The position numbers were made by a program, and so were the translations under genes. Source: Superficieibacter sp. HKU1 (GTDB taxonomy: Bacteria; Pseudomonadota; Gammaproteobacteria; Enterobacterales; Enterobacteriaceae). From it: a stretch of DNA of 64,000 nucleotides. Shown piece by piece: positions 1 through 7,540 of this stretch (position 1 is the first letter of the stretch; each line of letters starts with the position of its first letter). The stretch is taken from the NCBI RefSeq assembly GCF_029319185.1, contig NZ_CP119754.1:4030001-4094000 (forward strand). Reading direction: 5' to 3'. The notes below the pieces were generated by a model. That model had not been told where the DNA came from. It saw only the letters and a program-made list of their open reading frames with translations, and did not search any database.

Positions 1-2
1 CG

Positions 3-53
3 ACGGAAGTGAAACCGGCTCCGGCGATCCCGCCGGTCGATCCGCAGGAATAA
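3..53 (+). CDS. C-terminal end of a gene cut by the window edge (possibly yqiK)
   Basis: Only the last 16 codons are visible, ending in a proline-rich tail (PAPAIPPVDPQE) at a TAA stop, directly followed by a strong terminator hairpin. The flotillin-like gene yqiK lies just upstream of hldE in E. coli, so this may be its end. That identity rests on position, not on recognisable sequence. Confidence 0.4.
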   Translation, partial: TEVKPAPAIPPVDPQE

Positions 54-66
54 TCGCCCAATAAAA

Positions 67-90
67 ATGGCCCGGTAAATACCGGGCCAT
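67..90 (+). terminator. Terminator hairpin between the upstream gene and glgS
   Basis: Perfect 10-bp stem (ATGGCCCGGT / ACCGGGCCAT) with an AAAT loop, followed by TCTGTTTATT on the plus strand and preceded by an A-rich run. It can end the plus-strand gene and, read the other way, the converging glgS transcript. Confidence 0.8.
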
Positions 91-95
91 TCTGT

Positions 96-278
96 TTATT
101 CGCATACCGTTTGGCGTTGATAAAACTCGTAGCGCTGGCAGAACCAGCTACGGTGTTCCTCATCCATGTTGCCGGTCACCTTCCTGATATCAATCTGCCG
201 TCCTTCTCTTTGCATCCTGGCAAAACTCCGCGCCAGAAAGTCAAAATTCTGTACCGAGTACAAGTCCTGTTCGTTCAT
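96..278 (-). CDS. glgS: GlgS/ScoR surface composition regulator
   Basis: A 60-residue protein carrying the family core NFDFLARSFARM followed by VTGNMDEEHRSWFC, closely matching E. coli GlgS (66 aa). That protein is known as a regulator that lowers flagella and fimbriae production and affects glycogen and biofilm. The ATG at 278 aligns with the E. coli start; a longer in-frame reading from 350 has no homologous extension. A GGGAG lies about 11 bases upstream. It is a soluble cytosolic protein and converges on the preceding gene across the terminator at 67-90. In E. coli glgS sits before yqiJK, so its position here next to hldE is a local rearrangement. Confidence 0.9.
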   Translation of the reverse strand: MNEQDLYSVQNFDFLARSFARMQREGRQIDIRKVTGNMDEEHRSWFCQRYEFYQRQTVCE

Positions 279-394
279 TTTTACCGCATCTCCCATGATT
301 TTTTTTAAGCGTAGGTCAAATTCTGGAAGGCGTAAGAGAGAGTGAAGCAAAATTGATCTGAGTGGGTAAAAAGTGGGCGATTAAAAATGTTAAA

Positions 395-420
395 GGCGCG
401 ATAGCAGGTACTATCGCGCC
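395..420 (-). terminator. Terminator of the small-peptide transcript
   Basis: Perfect 10-bp stem GGCGCGATAG / CTATCGCGCC with a 6-base loop. Read on the minus strand it is followed by TTTAACATTTTT, so it should end the transcript that carries the 26-residue peptide gene just upstream. Confidence 0.75.
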
Positions 421-438
421 TTAGCTACGTTTCACCGA

Positions 439-519
439 TTATTTTTTATCAGTGATCAGTCGCATCACTGCGACGATGATTTCGATGACCAGTTTAATGA
501 TGGTCAAAAGCTCAATCAT
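439..519 (-). CDS. 26-residue hydrophobic peptide, candidate type I toxin
   Basis: The peptide starts MIELLTIIKLVIEIIVAV and ends MRLITDKK: one membrane-spanning amphipathic helix with isolated charges and a lysine tail. It resembles TisB, ZorO, DinQ and ShoB in size and layout but is not one of them as far as I can tell. A good ribosome binding site (AGGAAG) sits 5 bases before the ATG and a strong terminator follows. A candidate minus-strand promoter at 704-731 would give a leader of about 180 bases. That leader contains a 20-base segment perfectly matched by a divergent small RNA at 778-868. In E. coli the related spot upstream of hldE carries the Sib/Ibs type I loci. The toxin role is inferred from architecture only. 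Confidence 0.65.
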   Translation of the reverse strand: MIELLTIIKLVIEIIVAVMRLITDKK

Positions 520-592
520 CCGTTCTTCCTTAAATAAGGAATGCAGCCAGCCTGATTAGCCCTAGAATTTTCCCAAACCAGACCATGCCAGC

Positions 593-612
593 GTTGAAAT
601 GTACTTGCTGCA
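593..612. repeat. 20-bp segment shared by the peptide leader and the divergent small RNA
   Basis: GTTGAAATGTACTTGCTGCA occurs here and again at 779-798, same orientation. The first copy lies in the presumed minus-strand leader of the peptide, the second at the very start of the plus-strand small RNA, so the two RNAs are perfectly complementary over 20 bases. A second shared block, TCCGGGCC (614-621 and 808-815), follows after a spacer that is 8 bases longer in the small RNA. Confidence 0.85.
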
Positions 613-703
613 CTCCGGGCCGGAGCTCTGACGGCACCCCCCGTTTCAGTGGGAAAAACTTTTGGCTAAAAGCCCTACGCCCAGCAATGATTTCAACGAT
701 TGA

Positions 704-731
704 ATTTTACACGACTGATAGCGGCTGCAAA
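704..731 (-). promoter_or_regulatory. Candidate promoter for the small-peptide mRNA
   Basis: On the minus strand TTTGCA (726-731) and TAAAAT (704-709) are 16 bases apart, predicting a start near 697 and a leader of about 178 bases before the peptide start codon. The match is moderate. Confidence 0.4.
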
Positions 732-743
732 GTGAATTAACAC

Positions 744-771
744 TTGAAATTCGTAGGGCATTGAGTAATCT
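744..771 (+). promoter_or_regulatory. Promoter of the candidate antitoxin small RNA
   Basis: TTGAAA (744-749) and TAATCT (766-771) with a 16-base spacer. Transcription should begin at about 777-779, exactly where the 20-base sequence complementary to the peptide leader starts. Confidence 0.65.
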
Positions 772-777
772 TGATCG

Positions 778-868
778 GGTTGAAATGTACTTGCTGCATG
801 CTGTATATCCGGGCCACCAATCTGTGATGTGCAGTAAATAAAAAACCCGGCCTGAGGTCGGGTTTTTT
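778..868 (+). ncRNA. Candidate antisense small RNA (type I antitoxin)
   Basis: Bounded by the promoter at 744-771 and a hairpin with flanking A and T runs (CCCGGC-CTGA-GGTCGGG then TTTTTT, ending about 868), giving roughly 90 nucleotides. The 5' end carries 20 bases identical to the complement of the peptide leader, plus a second 8-base match. This is the layout of IstR-1/tisB, OrzO/zorO and AgrB/dinQ, where a divergent RNA pairs with the toxin leader about 100 bases before the start codon. The 20-base target here is about 75-95 bases upstream of the start codon. Function is inferred. Confidence 0.6.
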
Positions 869-918
869 GCGTTTAATGGATATGCCGGAAGCGTTAGCAG
901 TACTGTGTTTACAGACCG

Positions 919-947
919 TAGCCCCGGTAAGCGTAGCGCCACCGGGG
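919..947. repeat. REP element
   Basis: Imperfect palindrome of REP type: TAGCCCCGGTAAGCGTAGCG then CCACCGGGG, just past the 3' end of hldE. Confidence 0.75.
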
Positions 948-955
948 GATCGCGC

Positions 956-2389
956 CTACTGGTGGCTGTCTTTCTGGATCTTGCGAATGATATTGGTCGT
1001 CGAGCAGCCGTCTTCGAAGTTAAGCACCAGCACCTCGCCGCCGTTGGCCCACACTTCTTTGCTACCGGCGATATCTTCCGGCTTGTAGTCGCCGCCTTTC
1101 ACCAGCAGATCCGGCAGAACCCCGGCAATCAGACGTTGCGGCGTGTCTTCTTCAAAAGAAACCACCCAGTCTACCGCTTCCAGCGCGCCGAGTACGATCA
1201 TCCGCTGTTCCAGCGGGTTGACCGGACGCGAGTCGCCCTTCAGCCGTTTGGTGGAGGCGTCGCTGTTGACCGCGACAATGAGGCGATCGCCCAGTTTGCG
1301 GGCGTTGGCGAGATAAGAGACGTGACCCGCATGAAGAATATCGAATACGCCGTTGGTCATGACCACTTTCTCGCCGCGCTTGCGCGCCGCCGCGACCGCT
1401 TCCTGTAACTCCGCTTCGTCCATCACGCCAAAGCCGGTTTCCGAACGGCCGCGCACCGCGTTTTCGAGTTCGATGGGAGAAACCGTTGAGGTGCCGAGCT
1501 TGCCCACCACCACGCCTGCCGCCGCGTTGGCGAAGTAGCAGGCTTCTTCCAGCGTATTTCCCGCCGCCAGCGTTGCCGCCAGCACGCCGATCACCGTGTC
1601 GCCTGCGCCGGTGACGTCGTAGACTTCCTGCGCCTGGGTCGGCATATGCAGCGGCGCTTTGCCCGGCTGTAGCAGCGTCATCCCCTGTTCGGAGCGCGTG
1701 ACCAGCAGGGCGCTGAGGTCGAAATCGGCAATAATCTTCATGCCGCGTTCAACCAGTTCCTCTTCGCTCTGGCATTTCCCCGCCACCGCTTCAAACTCGG
1801 AAAGGTTCGGCGTCAGCAGCGTCGCGCCACGGTAGCGCTCAAATTCAGTGCCTTTCGGGTCAATCAGCACCGGAACGTTCGCCTGCCGTGCCAGGGCGAT
1901 CATTTGCTGAACGCTCGCTAACGCGCCCTTGGCATAATCAGAGAGCACCAGCGCCCCCACGTGCTTCAGCGCCTGCTGGATGCGATCGTGCATCGGCTGC
2001 GGATCGACGCCGGCGAAGCCTTCTTCAAAATCGAGGCGGATTAATTGCTGATTGCGCGACAGCACGCGCAGTTTGGTGATGGTCGGATGCGTCGGGACGG
2101 AAACAAAATCGCACTTCACGTTAACGTCAGCCAGTGATTTACTCAGCGCACGCGCTGCGTCATCGATCCCGGTCAGACCGACCAGCCGTGACGCTGCCCC
2201 CAGCGAGGCAATGTTCATTGCCACGTTCGCCGCGCCGCCAGGACGCTCCTCAATGGTATCCACTTTCACGACCGGCACCGGCGCTTCCGGTGAAATACGG
2301 CTGGTAGGGCCGTACCAGTAGCGATCCAGCATCACGTCACCGACCACCATGACGTCTGCGCGAGTAAATTCTGGCAGCGTTACTTTCAT
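956..2389 (-). CDS. hldE: HldE bifunctional heptose-7-phosphate kinase / heptose-1-phosphate adenylyltransferase
   Basis: Makes ADP-glycero-manno-heptose for the lipopolysaccharide inner core, in the cytosol. The 477-residue length equals that of E. coli HldE (RfaE). Residues 1 to about 318 are a ribokinase-type sugar kinase with the GGAANVAMN region and the VTGAGDTVIG anion-hole motif. The C-terminal part from about residue 345 is a nucleotidyltransferase with VFDILHAGHVSYL (the HxGH signature). AGGAGACAGG precedes the ATG. It follows glnE by 52 bases on the same strand and is probably co-transcribed with ygiF and glnE, as in E. coli. Confidence 0.98.
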   Translation of the reverse strand: MKVTLPEFTRADVMVVGDVMLDRYWYGPTSRISPEAPVPVVKVDTIEERPGGAANVAMNIASLGAASRLVGLTGIDDAARALSKSLADVNVKCDFVSVPTHPTITKLRVLSRNQQLIRLDFEEGFAGVDPQPMHDRIQQALKHVGALVLSDYAKGALASVQQMIALARQANVPVLIDPKGTEFERYRGATLLTPNLSEFEAVAGKCQSEEELVERGMKIIADFDLSALLVTRSEQGMTLLQPGKAPLHMPTQAQEVYDVTGAGDTVIGVLAATLAAGNTLEEACYFANAAAGVVVGKLGTSTVSPIELENAVRGRSETGFGVMDEAELQEAVAAARKRGEKVVMTNGVFDILHAGHVSYLANARKLGDRLIVAVNSDASTKRLKGDSRPVNPLEQRMIVLGALEAVDWVVSFEEDTPQRLIAGVLPDLLVKGGDYKPEDIAGSKEVWANGGEVLVLNFEDGCSTTNIIRKIQKDSHQ

Positions 2390-2441
2390 TCCTGTCTCCT
2401 GAGAGATTCATCAGTCATACGTTTTGTTGCGCGCGATAATA

Positions 2442-5300
2442 TCACACCTGCCCTGATGTGCACGGTTCCACCAGCCACTTCTGCCAGCTGGCGCTGACCT
2501 GTGCACGTTCCGCCGTAAAGGCCTCCGGCGGCAAATGCCCCGCCTGCTCCTGAAGCGCAAGATGGTGCAGCTCATCACGCAAGGTGGTGTAAGCCCGGGT
2601 CAGCGCCTGCGCTTCCTGCTCGTCCATAATGTCGTTTTGCGCCAGCAATTCCAGGATGCGCACGTTATCTGACCAGCGGGTCAGCTTCGGTTTTTGATGG
2701 GCATAGCGCAGCACCAGGTACTGGGCAATGAATTCAATATCGGTGATGCCGCCCGCGTCGGTTTTGATGTCAAAACGGTCACGGTGCTTATTGCCGAGAT
2801 GGGCGCGCATTTTCTCGCGCATCTCGCGCACGTCGGTTTGCAGTTTTTCACCCTCGCGCGGCATGCTTAAAATCTCGCGGCGGATGGCGTCAAACTGCTG
2901 GTTAAGCTGCGGATCGCCATACACCGCGCGGGCACGGACCAGCGCCTGGTGTTCCCACGTCCACGCCTCGTTTTTCTGATAATCAGCAAAGGCTTCGGCG
3001 GTAGTCACCAGCATGCCTGCCGCGCCGGAAGGCCGCAGACGCGCATCTACCTCATACAGAATGCCGGAGGAAGTGCGGGTGCTGAACAGATGCATAATGC
3101 GCTGAGCCAGCCGCAGATAGAACTGACGGCCGTCGATTTCGCGTTCACCGTCGGTCATAACGTCAATCGGACAATCATGCAGGAAGACCAGGTCGAGATC
3201 GGAACTGTAGCCCAGCTCCCAGCCTCCGAGCTTGCCATAGCCGATAACGGCAAACCCACGACCTTCACGCTCGCGAAGATGAGCGGGCTGCCCGTAGCGG
3301 GCGATCATTTGCGTCCACGCCTGCTGAACCACGGCGTCAATCATCGCCTCCGCCAGCCAGGTTAAGTGATCGCTCACTTTCATCACTGGCAGCGTACCGG
3401 CAATATCCGCCGCGGCAATACGCAGCAACTGCGCCTGCTTAAACTGACGCAGCGCTTCAAGCTGTTGCTCCTCATCCTCTTCCGGCACCCGCAACAGATA
3501 CTGGCGCAGCTCATCACGATAAGCATCCGTCGCGGTCGGCTGATAGAGCGTATTCGGATCGAGAAGCTCATCCAGCAGCAGCGGATAACGTGCCAGTTGG
3601 CTGGCCACCATCGGTGAGGCGGCGCAAAGCGTAATCAGATGTTTGAGCGCGCCGGGAAACTCGCTCAGCAGCTCGAGATAGGTGGTGCGGGTGACGATCC
3701 CGCTGAGCAGCGGTATTAACCGTGACAGCGGGATCGGCGCGTCGTCGCGGGAGCAGACATCGGCCAGCAGATGCGGCATCAGGTGATCCAGCACCTGCCG
3801 ACCGCGTGGGCCAATGGTCCGTTTATCCAGCTCCTTGCGAAAATCAGCGATCAGCGCCACCACCCGCTGACGGTCAGCGTCGCTGAGATGCGCCAGCACT
3901 GGCGTGACATCCTCTTCCTGCAACGCATCCTGCCACAGTTCGCGCCAGCTTTCCGACAGCTGTTCTTCCTGAGTATCGGTATCATCATCGCCGATTAGCT
4001 CGTTAAAGACCCGACGCACGCGGCGCATATGACGGGCCAGTTCTGTTTCCAGCGCGGACCAGTCGGCAAGGCGCATGCCCCACGCCAGCCGCGCGCGGTT
4101 GAGATCGTCCCCCGGCAGGGTCTGGGTCTGCTCATCGTTAATACTTTGCAGCAGATTCTCCAGCCGACGTAAAAACAGGTACGCCTCGCGTAACGCCGTG
4201 GCATCCTCTTCCGGCAGCAAATGCAATGCCGCAATCGCCGACAGCGTCGGCAGTAACGAACGCAGCTGCAATGACGGCTCGCGCCCGCCGCGAATTAACT
4301 GGAAAACCTGGACGATAAACTCAATTTCACGAATGCCGCCCGCGCCGAGTTTGATATTGTCTTTCAGGCCGCGCCGTCTGACTTCACGGGCGATCATGCC
4401 CTTCATATTGCGTAAAGACTGAATAACGCTGAAGTCGATATAGCGACGGAAGACAAATGGCCGCAGCATGGCGCGCAGTTCGCTGGCGTAAACGCCGTCG
4501 TTGTCGCCCATAATGCGAGCCTTGACCATCGCATAGCGCTCCCAGTCGCGGCCCTGCTCCTGATAATAATCTTCCAGCGCTGCAAAACTCAGCACCAGCG
4601 GGCCGCTGTCGCCAAAGGGACGCAGACGCATGTCCACACGATAAACAAAGCCGTCCTGGGTGGGCTGATCCAGCGCTTTAATCAGCCGCTGTCCGAGGCG
4701 GGTGAAAAACTGCGCGTTATCCAGCTCGCGACGCCCGCCCTGGGTCGTTCCCTTCTCCGGCCAGGCAAAAATCAGGTCGATGTCTGAAGAGAAGTTCAGC
4801 TCACCGCCGCCCAGCTTGCCCATGCCGAGAATAAGCAGCGGCTGCGCCTCGCCACGGGCGTTGCACGGCGTTCCCCACTCCCGGCAGCAGGCCGTATACA
4901 GCCAGTCGCGGGCGGCGACAATCAGCGTTTCCGCCAGCGCGCTGAGCTGCTGGAGGGTTTCCTCCTCGCTCACCAGCATTAGCGCCTGCGCCCACGCAAT
5001 ACGCACCATAATACGGCGCCGGAACAGGCGCAGCGCGTGCATCAATGCCGCTTCATCGTTTACCGACGCCAGCGCGTCCTGTAACCACGGCGCATAATGC
5101 CGCCACTCATCCGCCTGCGGCGGATGACTTTCCAGCGCGGTCAGCCATTCCGGATGCGCCGCTACGCTTTGCTGAACAAAATCACTGAAAGTAAGCACTA
5201 ACTGCGCCTGTTCACCGGGTGCCTGAACCGGAAAATCGTCCGGCAGGCGCTCAAGCACCGTCTGCCAGTGCTGCTGTAACGCTGAAGAAAGCGGCATCAT
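2442..5300 (-). CDS. glnE: Bifunctional glutamine synthetase adenylyltransferase/deadenylase
   Basis: Adds and removes AMP on glutamine synthetase in response to PII and glutamine, setting ammonia assimilation. The protein has 952 residues (946 in E. coli). It carries two nucleotidyltransferase modules: GMGKLGGGELNFSSDIDLIF in the N-terminal half (deadenylylase) and GYGKLGGWELGYSSDLDLVF in the C-terminal half (adenylylase), separated by helical regulatory sequence. The chosen start, MMPLSSALQQ, aligns with E. coli MKPLSSPLQQ. It lies 21 bases after ygiF on the same strand. Confidence 0.98.
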   Translation of the reverse strand: MMPLSSALQQHWQTVLERLPDDFPVQAPGEQAQLVLTFSDFVQQSVAAHPEWLTALESHPPQADEWRHYAPWLQDALASVNDEAALMHALRLFRRRIMVRIAWAQALMLVSEEETLQQLSALAETLIVAARDWLYTACCREWGTPCNARGEAQPLLILGMGKLGGGELNFSSDIDLIFAWPEKGTTQGGRRELDNAQFFTRLGQRLIKALDQPTQDGFVYRVDMRLRPFGDSGPLVLSFAALEDYYQEQGRDWERYAMVKARIMGDNDGVYASELRAMLRPFVFRRYIDFSVIQSLRNMKGMIAREVRRRGLKDNIKLGAGGIREIEFIVQVFQLIRGGREPSLQLRSLLPTLSAIAALHLLPEEDATALREAYLFLRRLENLLQSINDEQTQTLPGDDLNRARLAWGMRLADWSALETELARHMRRVRRVFNELIGDDDTDTQEEQLSESWRELWQDALQEEDVTPVLAHLSDADRQRVVALIADFRKELDKRTIGPRGRQVLDHLMPHLLADVCSRDDAPIPLSRLIPLLSGIVTRTTYLELLSEFPGALKHLITLCAASPMVASQLARYPLLLDELLDPNTLYQPTATDAYRDELRQYLLRVPEEDEEQQLEALRQFKQAQLLRIAAADIAGTLPVMKVSDHLTWLAEAMIDAVVQQAWTQMIARYGQPAHLREREGRGFAVIGYGKLGGWELGYSSDLDLVFLHDCPIDVMTDGEREIDGRQFYLRLAQRIMHLFSTRTSSGILYEVDARLRPSGAAGMLVTTAEAFADYQKNEAWTWEHQALVRARAVYGDPQLNQQFDAIRREILSMPREGEKLQTDVREMREKMRAHLGNKHRDRFDIKTDAGGITDIEFIAQYLVLRYAHQKPKLTRWSDNVRILELLAQNDIMDEQEAQALTRAYTTLRDELHHLALQEQAGHLPPEAFTAERAQVSASWQKWLVEPCTSGQV

Positions 5301-5321
5301 GGAATCTGTCCTTAGCCTGAA

Positions 5322-6623
5322 TTAACGTTTACCGCTGTGTAACCAGAACGGCTCCATCGCCATCGCTTCATTGCGGAAGTGTTCGATTTCGATGTGCTGG
5401 CGTTTTTTGATGGCGTGTAGCAGACCCTGCCAGTTCTCCAGCCAGGCCTGTGCCACGACGGGATCGTAATTTCCCGCCAGCAGCGAGATGCTGTCGATAT
5501 CACGACTCAGACGAGGGATTTGATCGCCATAGCTGTCACCCAGCGGATAGACGAAGGTTTTGCGCAGTTCCGCTGCATGACGGGAAAGCGAAATGTCCGC
5601 ATAGCGCTTGAAAGAATCAGCAAATTTCGTTTGGGCTTTAGCGTCGAGGAATGGCTGCCAGCCGCGGGTAATCAGCCACTCGGTCAGATTGAGTTTTGCC
5701 AGCGCGATGTTGGCGCTGCTGGCAGCGGTTTCCGCCGACACATCTGACGCCAGCGTCGCTTCTGACAGCGTAAGCAGATCGCGTAAGCGAGCGCTCGCTT
5801 TACGCGGCACGATGCCGCCAAACAGGGTAAGCGTATGGCGGATCAGGCTGATAGCCGCCTGCACGCCCGCTTTGGCCGCCGCATTGCCGCGGACCCACAG
5901 TTCTTCGTGATACTGCCACTGGGAAAGCGCCTTTTCGAGCGCCGCCTCGAACGCCTGCTCAACGCTGGCTTTGCGCGGCACGCTTAAAATCGTCAGCGGC
6001 CTGAGCGGACGCTCCGGATTGCCCTGCGCCAGGTGATAACCACGCGCCGCTTTGCTCAGACTTCCCTGACGCAGCACCTCCAGATTCACCAGCTGGCGCG
6101 CCAGCTTCAGGAGATCCTGCGTTTCGCCGGACAGTAATTCCAGCTCAAGTTCACCAATCGGCTCCTGCATTTCACCGGCTTTAACTTCACCGCGATCCAG
6201 CGCGATTTCAATCCGGCTCGCGCCCACCTCCACCAGCCACTTTTCGCGCTGAAAGTCGGTACTGAACAGCGGCTGCACCTGCTCTGCCAGATGCGCAGGT
6301 AGTTCGCCCTGCGGCCAGACTTCAACCGGGAAAAGCGACAAATCCAGCTCCGGCTGGCTCAGTTCGATATTGTATTCCGGACGCTGATGCAGCCCGCCGA
6401 CCACGCGCCCGGCGATTTTAATGGTCATTTCATAGCGACCATCATTGCCGCGAATACGCAGCCCCATATCATGCTGACGCAGCCAGTTATCCGGCGTCTC
6501 GTAGTAAATATTGAGCAGCGGGCTGGCAGGAACGTGCTCTGCGGACAGCGTATTCAGGTGGTTGCGCAGCGTCTCAACGCCGTCGTGGTTAACAATAAAC
6601 TTCAATTCGATTTCTTGAGCCAT
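5322..6623 (-). CDS. ygiF: Inorganic triphosphatase YgiF (CYTH + CHAD domains)
   Basis: Hydrolyses inorganic tripolyphosphate. The N-terminus MAQEIELKFIV holds the ExExK signature of the CYTH (triphosphate tunnel) fold, covering about residues 1-200. The remainder is a helical, histidine-containing CHAD domain, a polyphosphate-associated fold. The 433-residue length matches E. coli YgiF. First gene of the ygiF-glnE-hldE transcription unit; its upstream region is shared with the divergent ygiM and contains a perfect palindrome at 6700-6718. Confidence 0.95.
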   Translation of the reverse strand: MAQEIELKFIVNHDGVETLRNHLNTLSAEHVPASPLLNIYYETPDNWLRQHDMGLRIRGNDGRYEMTIKIAGRVVGGLHQRPEYNIELSQPELDLSLFPVEVWPQGELPAHLAEQVQPLFSTDFQREKWLVEVGASRIEIALDRGEVKAGEMQEPIGELELELLSGETQDLLKLARQLVNLEVLRQGSLSKAARGYHLAQGNPERPLRPLTILSVPRKASVEQAFEAALEKALSQWQYHEELWVRGNAAAKAGVQAAISLIRHTLTLFGGIVPRKASARLRDLLTLSEATLASDVSAETAASSANIALAKLNLTEWLITRGWQPFLDAKAQTKFADSFKRYADISLSRHAAELRKTFVYPLGDSYGDQIPRLSRDIDSISLLAGNYDPVVAQAWLENWQGLLHAIKKRQHIEIEHFRNEAMAMEPFWLHSGKR

Positions 6624-6699
6624 AGCTGAATTCTTATGATTACGTTGATACGAAAGACAATTAGCACGAACTAACGCGCATCTTTTTTGTCAGTAGATA

Positions 6700-6718
6700 G
6701 TATTTTGCGGCAAAATAC
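6700..6718. promoter_or_regulatory. Perfect palindrome in the ygiF/ygiM divergent region
   Basis: GTATTTTGC and GCAAAATAC form 9-bp arms around a single G. It lies 77 bases before ygiF and about 135 bases before ygiM. It could be an operator or a hairpin. I do not recognise a known regulator for it. Confidence 0.45.
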
Positions 6719-6852
6719 CATGAACTGTGCGTGTTGAAGGCAGAAAAGTTTGACTTCCCGACCCGGATGATTCCGATTGCTGCTTACGCCATTACGTCGT
6801 CAGACTGTTGCCACGACATTCGTTCCACTTCCATGACAATAACGATGATCTA

Positions 6853-7473
6853 ATGCCTAAATTACGCCTTATTGCCTTAACTTTATTGACGCTCAGCGTT
6901 TCCACCGTCTCTCATGGCGAAGAAAAGCGTTACGTTTCGGATGAACTGAACACCTGGGTACGTAGCGGCCCCGGAGATAATTATCGTCTCGTTGGCACGG
7001 TAAATGCCGGCGAAGAAGTTGCCCTGCTCCAGACGGATGCGGGCAGCAACTATGGCCAGGTACGCGACAGCAGCGGCCGTACCGCCTGGATCCCGCTGAA
7101 AGAGCTGAATGCCGAGCCAAGCCTGCGCTCACGCGTGCCGGATCTGGAAAATCAGGTGAAAACGTTGACCGATAAGCTAAACGGTATCGACACCACCTGG
7201 AATCAGCGCACCGCTGAAATGCAGCAAAAAGTGGCGCAGAGTGATAGCGTCATTAACGGCCTGAAAGATGAAAACCAGAAGCTGAAAAATGAGCTCATCG
7301 TGGCGCAGAAAAAGGTGAGCGCCGCCAATTTGCAGCTTGATGACAAGCAGCGCACCATCATTATGCAGTGGTTTATGTACGGTGGCGGCGTGCTGGGTAT
7401 CGGGCTGATCCTGGGGCTGGTGCTGCCGCATATGATCCCAAGCCGCAAGCGCAAAGACCGCTGGATGAACTAA
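6853..7473 (+). CDS. ygiM: YgiM family membrane-anchored SH3 protein
   Basis: A 206-residue protein matching E. coli YgiM end to end. It has a signal peptide (residues 1 to about 22, ending VSHGEE), a bacterial SH3-like domain (about 25-90, with DELNTWVRSGPGDNYRLVG), a coiled coil (about 95-165), a transmembrane segment (about 170-193) and a basic cytosolic tail SRKRKDRWMN. It acts in the envelope; its biochemical role is not established. The ATG at 6853 gives the E. coli length; the earlier in-frame ATG at 6808 would add an unlikely His/Asp-rich extension. No strong ribosome binding site is visible. It is followed by cca 67 bases later. Confidence 0.93.
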   Translation: MPKLRLIALTLLTLSVSTVSHGEEKRYVSDELNTWVRSGPGDNYRLVGTVNAGEEVALLQTDAGSNYGQVRDSSGRTAWIPLKELNAEPSLRSRVPDLENQVKTLTDKLNGIDTTWNQRTAEMQQKVAQSDSVINGLKDENQKLKNELIVAQKKVSAANLQLDDKQRTIIMQWFMYGGGVLGIGLILGLVLPHMIPSRKRKDRWMN

Positions 7474-7540
7474 GCCAAATTCGCCTTCTCCTCTACACTT
7501 ACGTATGATTCGGCAAAGACAACGCGTGAGGAGAGGTGTA

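Noticed and set aside
801..816. Possible LexA box (CTGTATAT) in the candidate antitoxin RNA
   Set aside because: LexA sites need a matching ACAG half 8 bases further on. Here the sequence continues CCGGGCCACC, so there is no second half.
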